DNA of 51,508 nucleotides from Deltaproteobacteria bacterium. GTDB lineage: Bacteria; Myxococcota_A; Polyangia; HGW-17; JAJRWW01. Below the pieces are notes generated by a model, which was not told the origin of the DNA, did not search any database, and saw only the letters and a list, made by a program, of their open reading frames with translations. Of this stretch, positions 34,064 to 42,500 are shown piece by piece; positions within the stretch are counted from its first letter, which is position 1, and each line of letters opens with the position of its first letter. Location: NCBI GenBank assembly GCA_029938605.1, contig JAOZUO010000002.1:11365-62872 (forward strand). The letters are read 5' to 3'. A program made the translations under genes and the position numbers.

Positions 34064-34810
34064 ATGATGGAAAAGCAGATTGTCTCGTACCTGCCCAAAT
34101 TGGCTGACTTTTGGCGACTCGAAGTCGAGCAATTGGAAGAATACTACCGTGAGCTCCAAGGAAGCTCGCAGTTCTATGAGGATCTGAACCAGAAGGTGGC
34201 CGACGTGCCGCAGTTCAGCGGCACAACATTTTCCCGACCTATGCAATTGCGAGTCTATCGCTGCATGCTGTATCTCTTCACCCGGTCACACAAGCCCGAG
34301 CTGTTCATGGAGACGGGCGTTCAGCACGGATTCAGCAGTGCGGTTATCTTGCTTGCCATGGGTAAGAACCAGTCTGGGAAGCTGATATCGGTGGACATCC
34401 CCCCAGACGATCCGCGCATGACAGGGCAGGGGACTCTCGGGCTTCCCCCAGGCAAGGGGCCCGGCTGGATCATCCCAGATAGAGTACGGCAGCGCCACGA
34501 GCTGCACCTGGCGCCGGCCGAGGAGCGTGTTCCCAGGTTGCTATTCAAGCTGGCCAAACTGGGCGGATTGGACGCATTTCTGCATGACAGCGACCACTGC
34601 TACCCGCACATGATGTTTGAGATGGCCCTGGCGTGGAAATACCTGCCACCCCGAGGGATGTTGCTCGTGGATAACATCGAGCAAAACACTGCCTTTGACG
34701 AGTTCAGCCGGAATGTTGACGGAGACTGCATCACGATCAGCTCATTCGACGGCCCGGACAGGACGTGGCGCCACGGGCTTGTGAGAAAGCCCCCGGCGAA
34801 CCAGGGCTGA
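34064..34810 (+). CDS. CmcI/Methyltransf_24-type methyltransferase
   Basis: The product is 248 residues from ATG 34064 (or 34067), 2 nt after the previous stop; an open extension back to 33842 overlaps the acyltransferase and is discarded. The SAM motif is FMETGVQHGFSSAVILLAM near residue 82. The metal/acidic motif is LDAFLHDSDHCYPHMMFE near 170-185, and LVDNIEQNTAFDEF follows. This is the pattern of cephalosporin-hydroxylase-like and rhamnosyl O-methyltransferases, many of which act on sugars or natural products. With the two upstream genes it suggests acylation plus methylation of one metabolite or glycan. Confidence 0.85.
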   Translation: MMEKQIVSYLPKLADFWRLEVEQLEEYYRELQGSSQFYEDLNQKVADVPQFSGTTFSRPMQLRVYRCMLYLFTRSHKPELFMETGVQHGFSSAVILLAMGKNQSGKLISVDIPPDDPRMTGQGTLGLPPGKGPGWIIPDRVRQRHELHLAPAEERVPRLLFKLAKLGGLDAFLHDSDHCYPHMMFEMALAWKYLPPRGMLLVDNIEQNTAFDEFSRNVDGDCITISSFDGPDRTWRHGLVRKPPANQG

Positions 34811-34824
34811 TGACACTTGAAGGT

Positions 34825-34897
34825 TGGCGTTTCGAAGTACATCACCCGCGCCCCCACCCCCAAGACCTTCGGCCGGTCCGCCGGCTTATCGTGGAGT
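34825..34897 (+). pseudogene. Decayed copy of the alpha-2-macroglobulin 3' end
   Basis: 34835-34860 matches 28719-28744 at 25 of 26 bases (coding KYITRA.TP). After a gap of about 48 bases relative to the intact gene, 34861-34897 matches 28793-28835 (coding ETFGRSAG...LIVE) with a small deletion. Both copies run in the plus direction. The remnant has lost frame and stop. It marks the downstream edge of the block that begins after the methyltransferase at 28913-29842. Confidence 0.85.
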
Positions 34898-34903
34898 CGA
34901 AGG

Positions 34904-36040
34904 CTATGGCGAGTCCACGCAGCCGCAGCCGCATTCGTTGTAGAAGCTGTTTTGCTGATTCGGGAAGCAGTCGATGTCGATGGTCTCGCACTCCGCCGGA
35001 TCGTGGGAGGCGTACCACACGCCGGGATCGCTCTCATCGGGGCAGGGCGTGCAGCAGACGCCCATGCCGCATTCGCCGGAGTGCGCCTCGTTCCAGCGCC
35101 AGTCCGTGCCGAACCCATCGCTGCAGGTGGGCTGCACGTAGTCCCCGTACAAGCAGTAGCCCTGGGCGTCGCCGCAAGCGTTGGTGGGGCAGGTGGCCCG
35201 CGCCGCCCAGCACTGGTCGGCGGTGTCCCAGGTTTCGGCGCAGTCCGGCCCCTCGCAGCAGCAGATGATGGGTCGGCAGAAGCTCCCGTCCCAGTAGTAG
35301 CCGCTGACGTTGGTGCAGGGATCCATGCAGCCATCGATCTGTTGGGGGGCGCAGTCGCAGGACGGCAGGGACGTGCAGTAGCCGTACCCCTCGGTGATGC
35401 AGCACTGCTCGAAGCACAGTTCGGAGTCCTGTTGGACCCAGAAGCAGTCACCGTTGCAGTTGCCCCTTTCGTGCTCGTTGCAGGGCTGGTCCACGGGGAC
35501 GCAGACAATGGCCCGCTCGACGCACATCCAGTCGTCAGGATCGCCCCCGTCCGGACTACAGTCGGCCATGTTGAAACAGCCGCCCCCGTAGTAGAGGATC
35601 TGGCAGCCGGGCATCTCCTCGCACTCTCCGTAATCCCGGTCGGCGCAGGGCGAGGGGGAGATGCATCCGGGCACCTGCGCGCTGGCGCAGTCGGACTCCG
35701 TGGCGTACAGCCGGTCGCAGTCCGGACCCACGCAGACGCAGTGGATGGGGACGCAGCAGCTCCCTTCCCAGGCCCAGCCCACCACCTGCGCGGGGCTGCC
35801 GCAGGAGGTCAGGACCTCGGTGGCCTCCATGGGCAGGCAGGGATCCTCCACCTCGGCGTCCACTGTCTGAAGCTGGGCGTCGGCGCCCACACCACCGTCG
35901 TCGTGCGTTGCGCCGCCGTCGATGTCCTCCGCGCCCAGGTTTCGTCCACCGCAGCCCACCGCCAGCACCATCACTACCACCACCACCGCGGGCCCCAGCA
36001 TTGTCAATGCGCGTAGATTGTCTTGGATTGGCCGCTTCAT
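34904..36040 (-). CDS. Cysteine-rich lipoprotein with internal duplication
   Basis: A 378-residue protein from ATG 36040, preceded by AGGAAGCG; an upstream ATG at 36079 is less likely. The signal peptide ends in MVLAVGC, a clear lipobox. An Asp/Gly-rich linker (EDIDGGATHDDGGVGAD) follows. The mature chain has about 47 cysteines, including the lipidated one. Two modules repeat: WEGSCCVPIHCVCVGPDC...LYATESDC and WDGSFCRPIICCCEGPDC...TWDTADQC. This Cys pattern is common in surface lipoproteins of Myxococcota and implies many disulfides on the periplasmic or outer surface. No enzyme family is recognised. The stop lies 7 bp from the macroglobulin remnant. Confidence 0.85.
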   Translation of the reverse strand: MKRPIQDNLRALTMLGPAVVVVVMVLAVGCGGRNLGAEDIDGGATHDDGGVGADAQLQTVDAEVEDPCLPMEATEVLTSCGSPAQVVGWAWEGSCCVPIHCVCVGPDCDRLYATESDCASAQVPGCISPSPCADRDYGECEEMPGCQILYYGGGCFNMADCSPDGGDPDDWMCVERAIVCVPVDQPCNEHERGNCNGDCFWVQQDSELCFEQCCITEGYGYCTSLPSCDCAPQQIDGCMDPCTNVSGYYWDGSFCRPIICCCEGPDCAETWDTADQCWAARATCPTNACGDAQGYCLYGDYVQPTCSDGFGTDWRWNEAHSGECGMGVCCTPCPDESDPGVWYASHDPAECETIDIDCFPNQQNSFYNECGCGCVDSP

Positions 36041-36139
36041 GTCGCTTCGCTTCCTAAGGACCCTAAGGATGCAATGCACCTTTGGAGTCTATTCACTCGC
36101 AAAAAACATGCCAGTGTCGCGTCGTGACATCACGGGCAG

Positions 36140-37852
36140 TTACCCACGCCCAGTCTCAGATTTCCGTGGAATCACCCGTTTCAGATGGGCGTAGGGGGGG
36201 TGGGTGGCCAGGCGCCGGTCCTTGATGGGGCCGCCCACGGTGAAGTGGTACAGGGACTGAAACCGCGCGTCGGGCAGTCCCATCAGGCGGTGTACCGCGT
36301 CATCGAAGAAGCAGCCGATGCCCGTGCCTCGCAACCCCACGGCCTCGGCGTTGAGGTAGAGCGATTGCCCCAGGGCGCCGGCCTCCCAGAAAAGGCGGCG
36401 ATACCACCAGGGCCCCTGGTTGAGTCCCTCTTCCAGCTCAGCCACCATGCCCACGGAGAAGGCCGAGTCCCCCGCGATGTCCTGGCGGCAACAGAGCGCC
36501 GCGGAGAGGTCGCGCAGGTCCAGGGTCTGTAACCGGCGGAGCTCGAGGTGGTCCGGGGCGCCCTCAACGGGTTCCCAGCAGTGCTCCGGATCCAACGCTC
36601 CTCGCAAGGTCTCGACGACGCCGGGGCGCCGGGGGAGCAGGTAGAGTCCGGCCGGTACATCCTCCACCCGATGCACGAACAGGAGCAGGTGGATGCGTGG
36701 TTCCCAGCCGAGGGCGGCCAGGGGCGGCACGTCCGCCCGCGGGAGGGTGGCGTCGATCATGCGGTAGAAAGCCGCCGCCGTCATGTGTGTCACGCCGTCG
36801 AAGGCCTGGGCGCTGCGGCGCTGTCGAATGAGGCGCAGTGCCTCCGCGTTGCCCGTGGCCGGCAAGGGAGGGAGGTCGCCCGGAGACCAGCGATGGGCGG
36901 GCGGATCGGGGGTGGGCGGATCGGGGGTGGGCGGATCGGGATCGGGCGGGACCCGGCAGGCCTCGGCTATCTCGCCGATGACATTCCAGTCCCGCCGCTG
37001 GGCGCTCAGTCGGTTGGGTTCGCCCTCCCAGGTCGCGCCCCGCAGTCCGGCGAGCAGAGGCGCGGAGAGCGGGGGAGAGGTCGCCACCTCGGGACCGATC
37101 CAAAGGAGCAGATCAGGCGACTCCTCTTCGGGCGCCTTTGCGGCCTCGGACCTCGGCAACCCGAGCAGGCGGATGAGGTTATCGTCGCTCCAGGCCTCGA
37201 GCCAACGTGTCTGCCAGCCCAGGACCGCGGCGGCGAAGGACAGCGCCCCCACCGCGTGTCCCACGTCGAGCTGGCAGTATCGATAGGCCCGCTCCCCGTA
37301 CTTCCACGCCTCGCGCCAGTGGATGGAGCTCAACCCCACCAGGACTCCCTGGCTCTGGTTTTGGTTCTGGTTTTGGCTCAACTCCTGCCAGGCGCGGCTC
37401 CATCGCTCGGGGTCCGGCCGCGCGCGTCGCTCCAGCAGGTGCTCGGGGCTGGTGTAGTGGTACACGCCCCCCTCCAACCCAGCGAGGTTCGGGCAGACGA
37501 GATAGCCCTCGGTGGGGTGCAGGTTGCCGCTGGACGGGTTGCATCGAAGGGCCCACCGCTCGGGTCCGATGGACTTCCACGCCGCCAGCCCCAGGGAGTG
37601 TTCGAACAGCCCGGCGACGGACTCGAGGTTGACCGGTTGCGCGGCCACTGTCCCAGGTCGGAGACAGTCGTCGTAGGGAATTTCCGTTGTGGCGGTCCAC
37701 AAGGGGAGGTCCACGGTCTCGGAGTCCGCCCAGGTTCGGAAAGGCTCGGGCTGGTTTGCCCAGTCCAGCCCCTGGGGTCCGGCCGCCGACTGCTCGGGCT
37801 GGTGCTTGGTCCGCTCGTGATAGGCGCGCACACGCTGCGTGGGGCTCGGCAT
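36140..37852 (-). CDS. SagB-like protein with two nitroreductase domains
   Basis: A 570-residue protein from ATG 37852; the open frame upstream to 38092 lacks a family match. The N-terminal domain (about 60-270) has the SagB-type RCNPSSGNLHPTEGYLV FMN motif and a QNQNQNQSQ insert. A Pro-rich linker (PDPPTPDPPTPDPP, encoded by 15-bp tandem repeats at 36901-36945) leads to a second nitroreductase domain. It begins with LIRQRRSAQAF and includes GALGQSLYLNAEAVGLRGTGIG and HFTVGG. SagB proteins are FMN dehydrogenases that oxidise azolines in peptide natural products, but many tandem forms stand alone and their role is unknown. No cyclodehydratase is nearby. Confidence 0.88.
   Translation of the reverse strand: MPSPTQRVRAYHERTKHQPEQSAAGPQGLDWANQPEPFRTWADSETVDLPLWTATTEIPYDDCLRPGTVAAQPVNLESVAGLFEHSLGLAAWKSIGPERWALRCNPSSGNLHPTEGYLVCPNLAGLEGGVYHYTSPEHLLERRARPDPERWSRAWQELSQNQNQNQSQGVLVGLSSIHWREAWKYGERAYRYCQLDVGHAVGALSFAAAVLGWQTRWLEAWSDDNLIRLLGLPRSEAAKAPEEESPDLLLWIGPEVATSPPLSAPLLAGLRGATWEGEPNRLSAQRRDWNVIGEIAEACRVPPDPDPPTPDPPTPDPPAHRWSPGDLPPLPATGNAEALRLIRQRRSAQAFDGVTHMTAAAFYRMIDATLPRADVPPLAALGWEPRIHLLLFVHRVEDVPAGLYLLPRRPGVVETLRGALDPEHCWEPVEGAPDHLELRRLQTLDLRDLSAALCCRQDIAGDSAFSVGMVAELEEGLNQGPWWYRRLFWEAGALGQSLYLNAEAVGLRGTGIGCFFDDAVHRLMGLPDARFQSLYHFTVGGPIKDRRLATHPPYAHLKRVIPRKSETGRG
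36901..36945. repeat. 15-bp tandem repeat inside the SagB-like gene
   Basis: Three units of GCGGATCGGGGGTGG (36901-36915, 36916-36930, and a variant 36931-36945) encode the PPTPD repeats of the interdomain linker. Unit number is likely to vary by slippage and would change linker length by 5 residues each. Confidence 0.8.
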
Positions 37853-37911
37853 GCCATACACGGTAACGTTGCTTTGACGGATGTCCAGACCTGTGGGTCT
37901 GTGGAAACCAG

Positions 37912-38004
37912 TCAGGAGAGCAGCAGGAAGGACTTGAGCCCGGCCCCCGCTGACTTCGCGGCGATCTTCAGCACCGCCCCGGCTCTCTCTTTCAGGTTCG
38001 TCAT
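37912..38004 (-). CDS. Possible 30-residue amphipathic peptide
   Basis: An ATG at 38004 opens a 30-codon frame ending at TGA 37914-37912. It encodes a Lys/Ala/Gly/Leu-rich helix (MTNLKERAGAVLKIAAKS, then GAGLKSFLLLS). It lies 26 nt after the DUF4097-like gene stop and 59 nt before the SagB-like start, all on the minus strand. No good ribosome site is visible. It could be chance; its amphipathic pattern and position are the only support. Confidence 0.3.
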   Translation of the reverse strand: MTNLKERAGAVLKIAAKSAGAGLKSFLLLS

Positions 38005-38030
38005 GGTGTACCAATGAGCTGGTAGCGCAT

Positions 38031-38843
38031 CTACCACTTCTTGAGGTGGAGAATTCCCTTCTGGCAGAACAGGGAGATTGGCGGGGCGCCACGGCCGAGT
38101 CGCGCCCGGGCCCAGTGGGGCTTTGTTGCTTCGAGGGGAAAGGCGCTCTTGATCTCGTCGGTTTTGGCTTCGGCCGTGATCAGAGCGTGGAGCTTGGTCG
38201 AGGCGTGCAGGGTCAGCGCGCCGGACTCGGTGCGGGCCTCGTTCTTGCCGACGAGCTGGGTCTCGGGTCGGAGCCAGAGGTTCACCTCTCCGAGGCGCGT
38301 ACGGAGCCTGAAACGGCGAGGTGCCCCACGCAGCATGATGTTGCCCTCGTTGGTGGTGAGCGTCACCTGGCCGGTGACGCCCCGGGCCCGCATCTCTCCG
38401 CGTTTGGCGGTGGCCACGATATTGCCTCGCACGTTGGTCAGGTTGATGTGGCCATCGCCGGTCTTGAGCACGAGGTGGGTGGACGGTGGGACCGTGATTC
38501 TCAGGTGCATGTGATACTTTTTGCCGCCCTTACTCGACGGGCTCTTGCCGACGATGCTGAGCAGCCCCTTTTTCTTCGTTACGTGCACCTTGATGTGTTT
38601 GAGCTTGGAGTCAGCGCTCCAGACCGCGCGCACCTTGCGTAAGATCTTGAGTGACACCATGCCCTTTCGGCCGGCCGCCACGGAGATATAGCCGGTGGAA
38701 ACCGTGACGTGGACCTGCGTGGATTTGGCCACGGGGATGAACTGCTCTGTACGACGGGTGGCCACAGACCCCTTGCAGCCGGCCAGCGCGAACCCGGCGG
38801 TGGCACAGACGACCAATAGCGTTCGGGGCACAAGGAGTCGCAT
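38031..38843 (-). CDS. DUF4097-like beta-helical lipoprotein
   Basis: A 270-residue protein from ATG 38843; an in-frame start at 38876 lies before the signal peptide. The signal peptide ends in AGFALAGC (lipobox). The mature part consists of short repeated beta strands (VHVTVSTGYISVAAG, KTGDGHINLTNVRGNI, KRGEMRARGVTGQVTLTTNEGNI, TRLGEVNLWL), the pattern of DUF4097 putative adhesin domains. Members are often membrane-anchored and stress-linked, but their function is poorly known. It shares a 161-bp divergent region with the zinc-ribbon gene. Confidence 0.82.
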   Translation of the reverse strand: MRLLVPRTLLVVCATAGFALAGCKGSVATRRTEQFIPVAKSTQVHVTVSTGYISVAAGRKGMVSLKILRKVRAVWSADSKLKHIKVHVTKKKGLLSIVGKSPSSKGGKKYHMHLRITVPPSTHLVLKTGDGHINLTNVRGNIVATAKRGEMRARGVTGQVTLTTNEGNIMLRGAPRRFRLRTRLGEVNLWLRPETQLVGKNEARTESGALTLHASTKLHALITAEAKTDEIKSAFPLEATKPHWARARLGRGAPPISLFCQKGILHLKKW

Positions 38844-38920
38844 GGAGTCAACGCTTCCTGGGAGTGAGTGGCTCACAATACGACGGACCGCCCCCCGGTA
38901 CGAGCACTTTCGGGCGGTGC

Positions 38921-38950
38921 TTGACAGCCTCGGACTCGTGGACCTAGCAT
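38921..38950 (+). promoter_or_regulatory. Sigma-70-type promoter for the zinc-ribbon gene
   Basis: TTGACA (38921-38926), a perfect -35 box, and TAGCAT (38945-38950) are 18 bp apart. Predicted leader is about 48 nt before ATG 39005. Confidence 0.5.
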
Positions 38951-39004
38951 CGGATGCGGGTGGCGTCCACGCGTCGCTCTCCCACGGAAGGACCGACGGA
39001 ACCC

Positions 39005-39493
39005 ATGACAGCAGGGCGAATCAAGAAAATCTCCGCCGGCTCCGATGTGGAGTCCATGTGCGGCAAGTGCGGCGACACCTGGCACGTGGTGGTGGCCATG
39101 GTGGGCAGCAACATCGCCAAGGTGCAGTGCAAAATGTGCGGAGGGCTGCACAAGTACCGCCCCCCCGGCCCCAAGACAAGCTCCAAGGGTGGCAGGGCCG
39201 GCTCCAAACTCCCCAAGACCGCCGGCGGCAGCCGTTCCCGCAAGGCTGCTCCCCCCGCCGAGCCCGAGGGTCCTACGGTGGATCCGGACTACAAGCGCGA
39301 CATCCGCACCTACCGGGCCAACGAGCACTTCGAGGTCGCCGACCGCATCCAGCATCCGACCTTCGGGCTCGGCGTGGTGGAAGAGTCCGATGACGGCAAG
39401 ATTACCATCTGGTTCCCCAACGGTCGCAAGAGGTTGGCGCAAGCGGCTCCGGCCCCCAAGCTGGAGCGTCCCCCGCCCATTCAGTGGGACTAA
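39005..39493 (+). CDS. Zinc-ribbon protein with a Tudor/CarD-like C-terminal segment
   Basis: The product is 162 residues from ATG 39005; the open frame from 38954 starts before any recognisable sequence. The zinc ribbon is CGKCGDTWHVVV...VQCKMCGGLHKYR at about residues 19-52 (four Cys in two CxxC pairs). A basic Gly/Ser/Lys/Pro linker follows (about 55-95). The C-terminal part has RIQHPTFGLGVVEESDDGKITIWFPNG, the FGxGxV small beta-barrel seen in UvrD C-terminal Tudor-like and CarD-like RNA-polymerase-interacting domains. Inferred: nucleic-acid or RNA-polymerase-associated factor. It converges on the helicase gene with a 23-bp gap. Confidence 0.8.
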   Translation: MTAGRIKKISAGSDVESMCGKCGDTWHVVVAMVGSNIAKVQCKMCGGLHKYRPPGPKTSSKGGRAGSKLPKTAGGSRSRKAAPPAEPEGPTVDPDYKRDIRTYRANEHFEVADRIQHPTFGLGVVEESDDGKITIWFPNGRKRLAQAAPAPKLERPPPIQWD

Positions 39494-39516
39494 GAGTCCG
39501 TTCCGAAAGTAGTTGG

Positions 39517-42500
39517 TCAGGGCAGGGCTACGCGGTCGTTATGACGGAGGGCCCGTCCGGTGTTCAGTAGGAGCCCCAGGGCCAGGTCGAGCTGGGCCCG
39601 GACGCGGTTGCCCACGCGGGAGATTCCGAAGACGCGGGCCGTGGACTTACACAGCTCCTCGGTGGGCAAACTGATGTTCTGGGTGAGCAGGACCGCCATG
39701 GCGTTGGCCAGCTCCTGGGGCGGGATGTCCTCCGCGGCGCGGTCGCTCTGTGGGTCCTGGGTGGGCGTGCGGATCTCACGATAGGTGTCGGGGTCCTGGT
39801 CCGTGGACCAGAAGAAGTCGTCCACCCGGTGGGCCAGGTCTTCGTCCACCAGGCCGAGCACCCGCTGACGGACCCGGCCCGTGACCCGGGAAATGTCCCA
39901 GCAGTCCGTCACCCGATGTACGAGCCGTTCGAGGCTGATGGGGCTCTCGGCGGCTTGCAGTTGGCGCAGGAGACTCTGGATTTGGCGGGTGGCGGCGGGG
40001 GTGTCGAACTCCTCCGGCGTGCCGATCACCTCCAGGCTGGCCGGTACGTATCGCGAGGAGCCGGGCAGTACCGCCTGGTGGGCCTGGGAGGCTGCGTTCG
40101 TAACCAGCTCCATGGCGCTTGGCTCGGCGAGCTCCCCGTTGTTCGAGGTGTCGGTCTTGGCTTCGGTCTCGGCTTTGGGCTTGGCTTTGGGCTCGACCGA
40201 TGCCCGGGCGTCCTTTCGGGCATCGGCCAGGGCTTGATCGAGGCGCGCCAGCTCGGCGTCGGGGCTCCGGAACCAGTCCACGGACCAGATCCGGTGCATC
40301 CGCCAGCCCAACCGCTCCAGCACCGCCGGGCGCAGGGAGTCGCGGTCCCTTGCTGTCTCGCCCTGGCGGTAGACCACGCCGTCTCCTTCGATTCCCAGGA
40401 GGTAGCCATCGGGGGCGGCCGGATCCGTCACCGCCAGGTCCACCCGCGCCTTGGAGCAGCCCACCTTGGGCGCCAGGTCCCACCCTCGTTTAAGGAGGGT
40501 GGCGTGTAGATCCGCCACCAGGGGATCCTCGGGCCCAACCGCCCCATGGGTTGGTGCGTCCGATGGGGTGGACTGCGCGAAGGACTCGGACAGGGCGCCC
40601 GGCCCACCGGCGGCGTATCGCAGGAAGGCGTGCAGGTGGTGCACCCCGACGGCCCGGGTCTTGGTGAGGTTCATGTGCTCGGGGCGCAAGGTGGAAAAGA
40701 CCAGGAGCTGCTCCCTGGCGCGGGTCACCGCCACGTTGAGCCGCCGCTCTCCGCCGACGCGGTTGAGGGGGCCGAAGTGCATGGAGATCTTGCCGTGGCG
40801 ATCCTTGGCGTAGCAGATGGAGAACATCATCACGTCCCGCTCGTCTCCCTGGACGTTCTCGAGGTTCTTCACGAACACCGGCTCGGGTCGGTCGTCACGG
40901 AAGAAAGGATCGATCTCGGGGTGGGCCCGGCGAGCCTCCTCGAGCAGGTTTTCGATGAGGGTCTGCTGGGGCTGACTGAAGGTCACCACCCCGATGGAGC
41001 GTCCCTGGTCGGCTGGGGTTTGTAGGCGGTGTAGGATTTCGGCCACCACCGCCTCGGCCTCGGCCCGGTTGGTGCGGGTAGCCCCCTTGTCGTAGATCCC
41101 GTCCACGGGGATCCAGCGCACACCCAGCCGTTGGGGATCCGTACCCGCCGCCGGGAAGGTCAACAGGCTCCCGCCATAGTAGTGAAGGTTGGAAAAGGCG
41201 ATGAGGTGCTCGTGGCGGCTACGGTAGTGCCACCGCAAGCGGCAGCGCGGCAGTCCCGCAGCTACGCACTCGTCCAGAATGGACTCCAGCTCCCCGAAGT
41301 CGTCCTCGCTGGGGTTGTCCTCGCTGTCGGAGCGTCCGAAGAAGTTCGTGGGCGGGAGCTGGCGGGAGTCCCCCACCACCAGGAGTTGGCGGCCCCGGGC
41401 GATGGCGCCGATGGCGTCGGACACGGGGATCTGCGAGGCCTCGTCAAAAATCACCAGATCGAAAGGCGGCAGTGCGGGGTCCAGGTACTGGGCGATGGAG
41501 AGCGGGCTCATGAGCACGCAGGGCTTGAGCCGAGGCACCAAGCCTGGGATCTTTTCGAAGAGCTGTCGCACGGGCAGGTGGCGCCGCTTCTTCTGGATCT
41601 CACGAAGCAACACGGCCAGCTCCGACCCCGCCACCGCACCCTGGCCCGGGTCGGGAACGGAGTCGGCGAGTCGGGCGTAGCTCTCCTTTTGCACCAGCCC
41701 CATGAGCTGGTCGTCCAGGTCGCGGAACCGACTGATGCTCCGCTCATGGCCGGCCCCGTGGAAGTCACGCAAGGCGGGCTCGGCGGCGGTGACCGCATCC
41801 AGCCAGGCCCGGTGGAAGGAGCGGTCGAAGCAATCGGTCAGCCCGTCTGCGTCTACCTGGCCCGTCTCCAGACCGTGCAGCAGAGGCTGTAGGCCCAGGG
41901 TGACGGCCTCGTTGGCGGCGGCGCGAAACTGGCACCATGGGCGCAGCTCGGGCAGGGCCGTGCGCCAGGCGGTCAGACGATGTCCCAGCCAGGCCAGGTG
42001 GTCGGGCGCCTCGGGCGCCCCCCAGGCCAGGTCCGCGTCCAAGGTAAGCAGCGCCACGAGGTCGCCCCGTCGGGCGTCAAAGGTGTCCCGGGCGGCCACC
42101 AGCCGGGCCAGGGCTTTGCCTGTGGGATGGTCCGCACCACCCTGCTCAGGCTCCTCACAGGCCAACCGCATCAAGTGTGCCCGGACCTTATCGGCTGCGA
42201 CCGCGTCCAATCCATCGGTCAGGATCGCGATCTGGGTGCGGAACCGGGCGCACCAGATCAGAACCTCGTCCAGCTCGTTCCAGTCTGAGTCCGCGCCCTG
42301 CCATCGCCTTCCGAAGAGTCGCTCCCCCTCCCCGGCGGCGGTGCTCAGGTGACCGTCCTCGGCGTTCACCCGTTGGGCCGCCGAGAGGTGGGATCCGATG
42401 TCACGGCTGGGGGGGATGGACCCTTGCCGGGAGACCGCCTTCAGGGTGCGCCGGCCTGTCCAGAGCATGATCCAGGCCAGGAGGAAGAAGGCGTTCGCCC

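Noticed and set aside
36140..38843. Azole-type peptide biosynthesis cluster
   Set aside because: Only a SagB-like protein is present. No YcaO cyclodehydratase, leader-peptide-binding protein or transporter lies nearby, so it is annotated conservatively.
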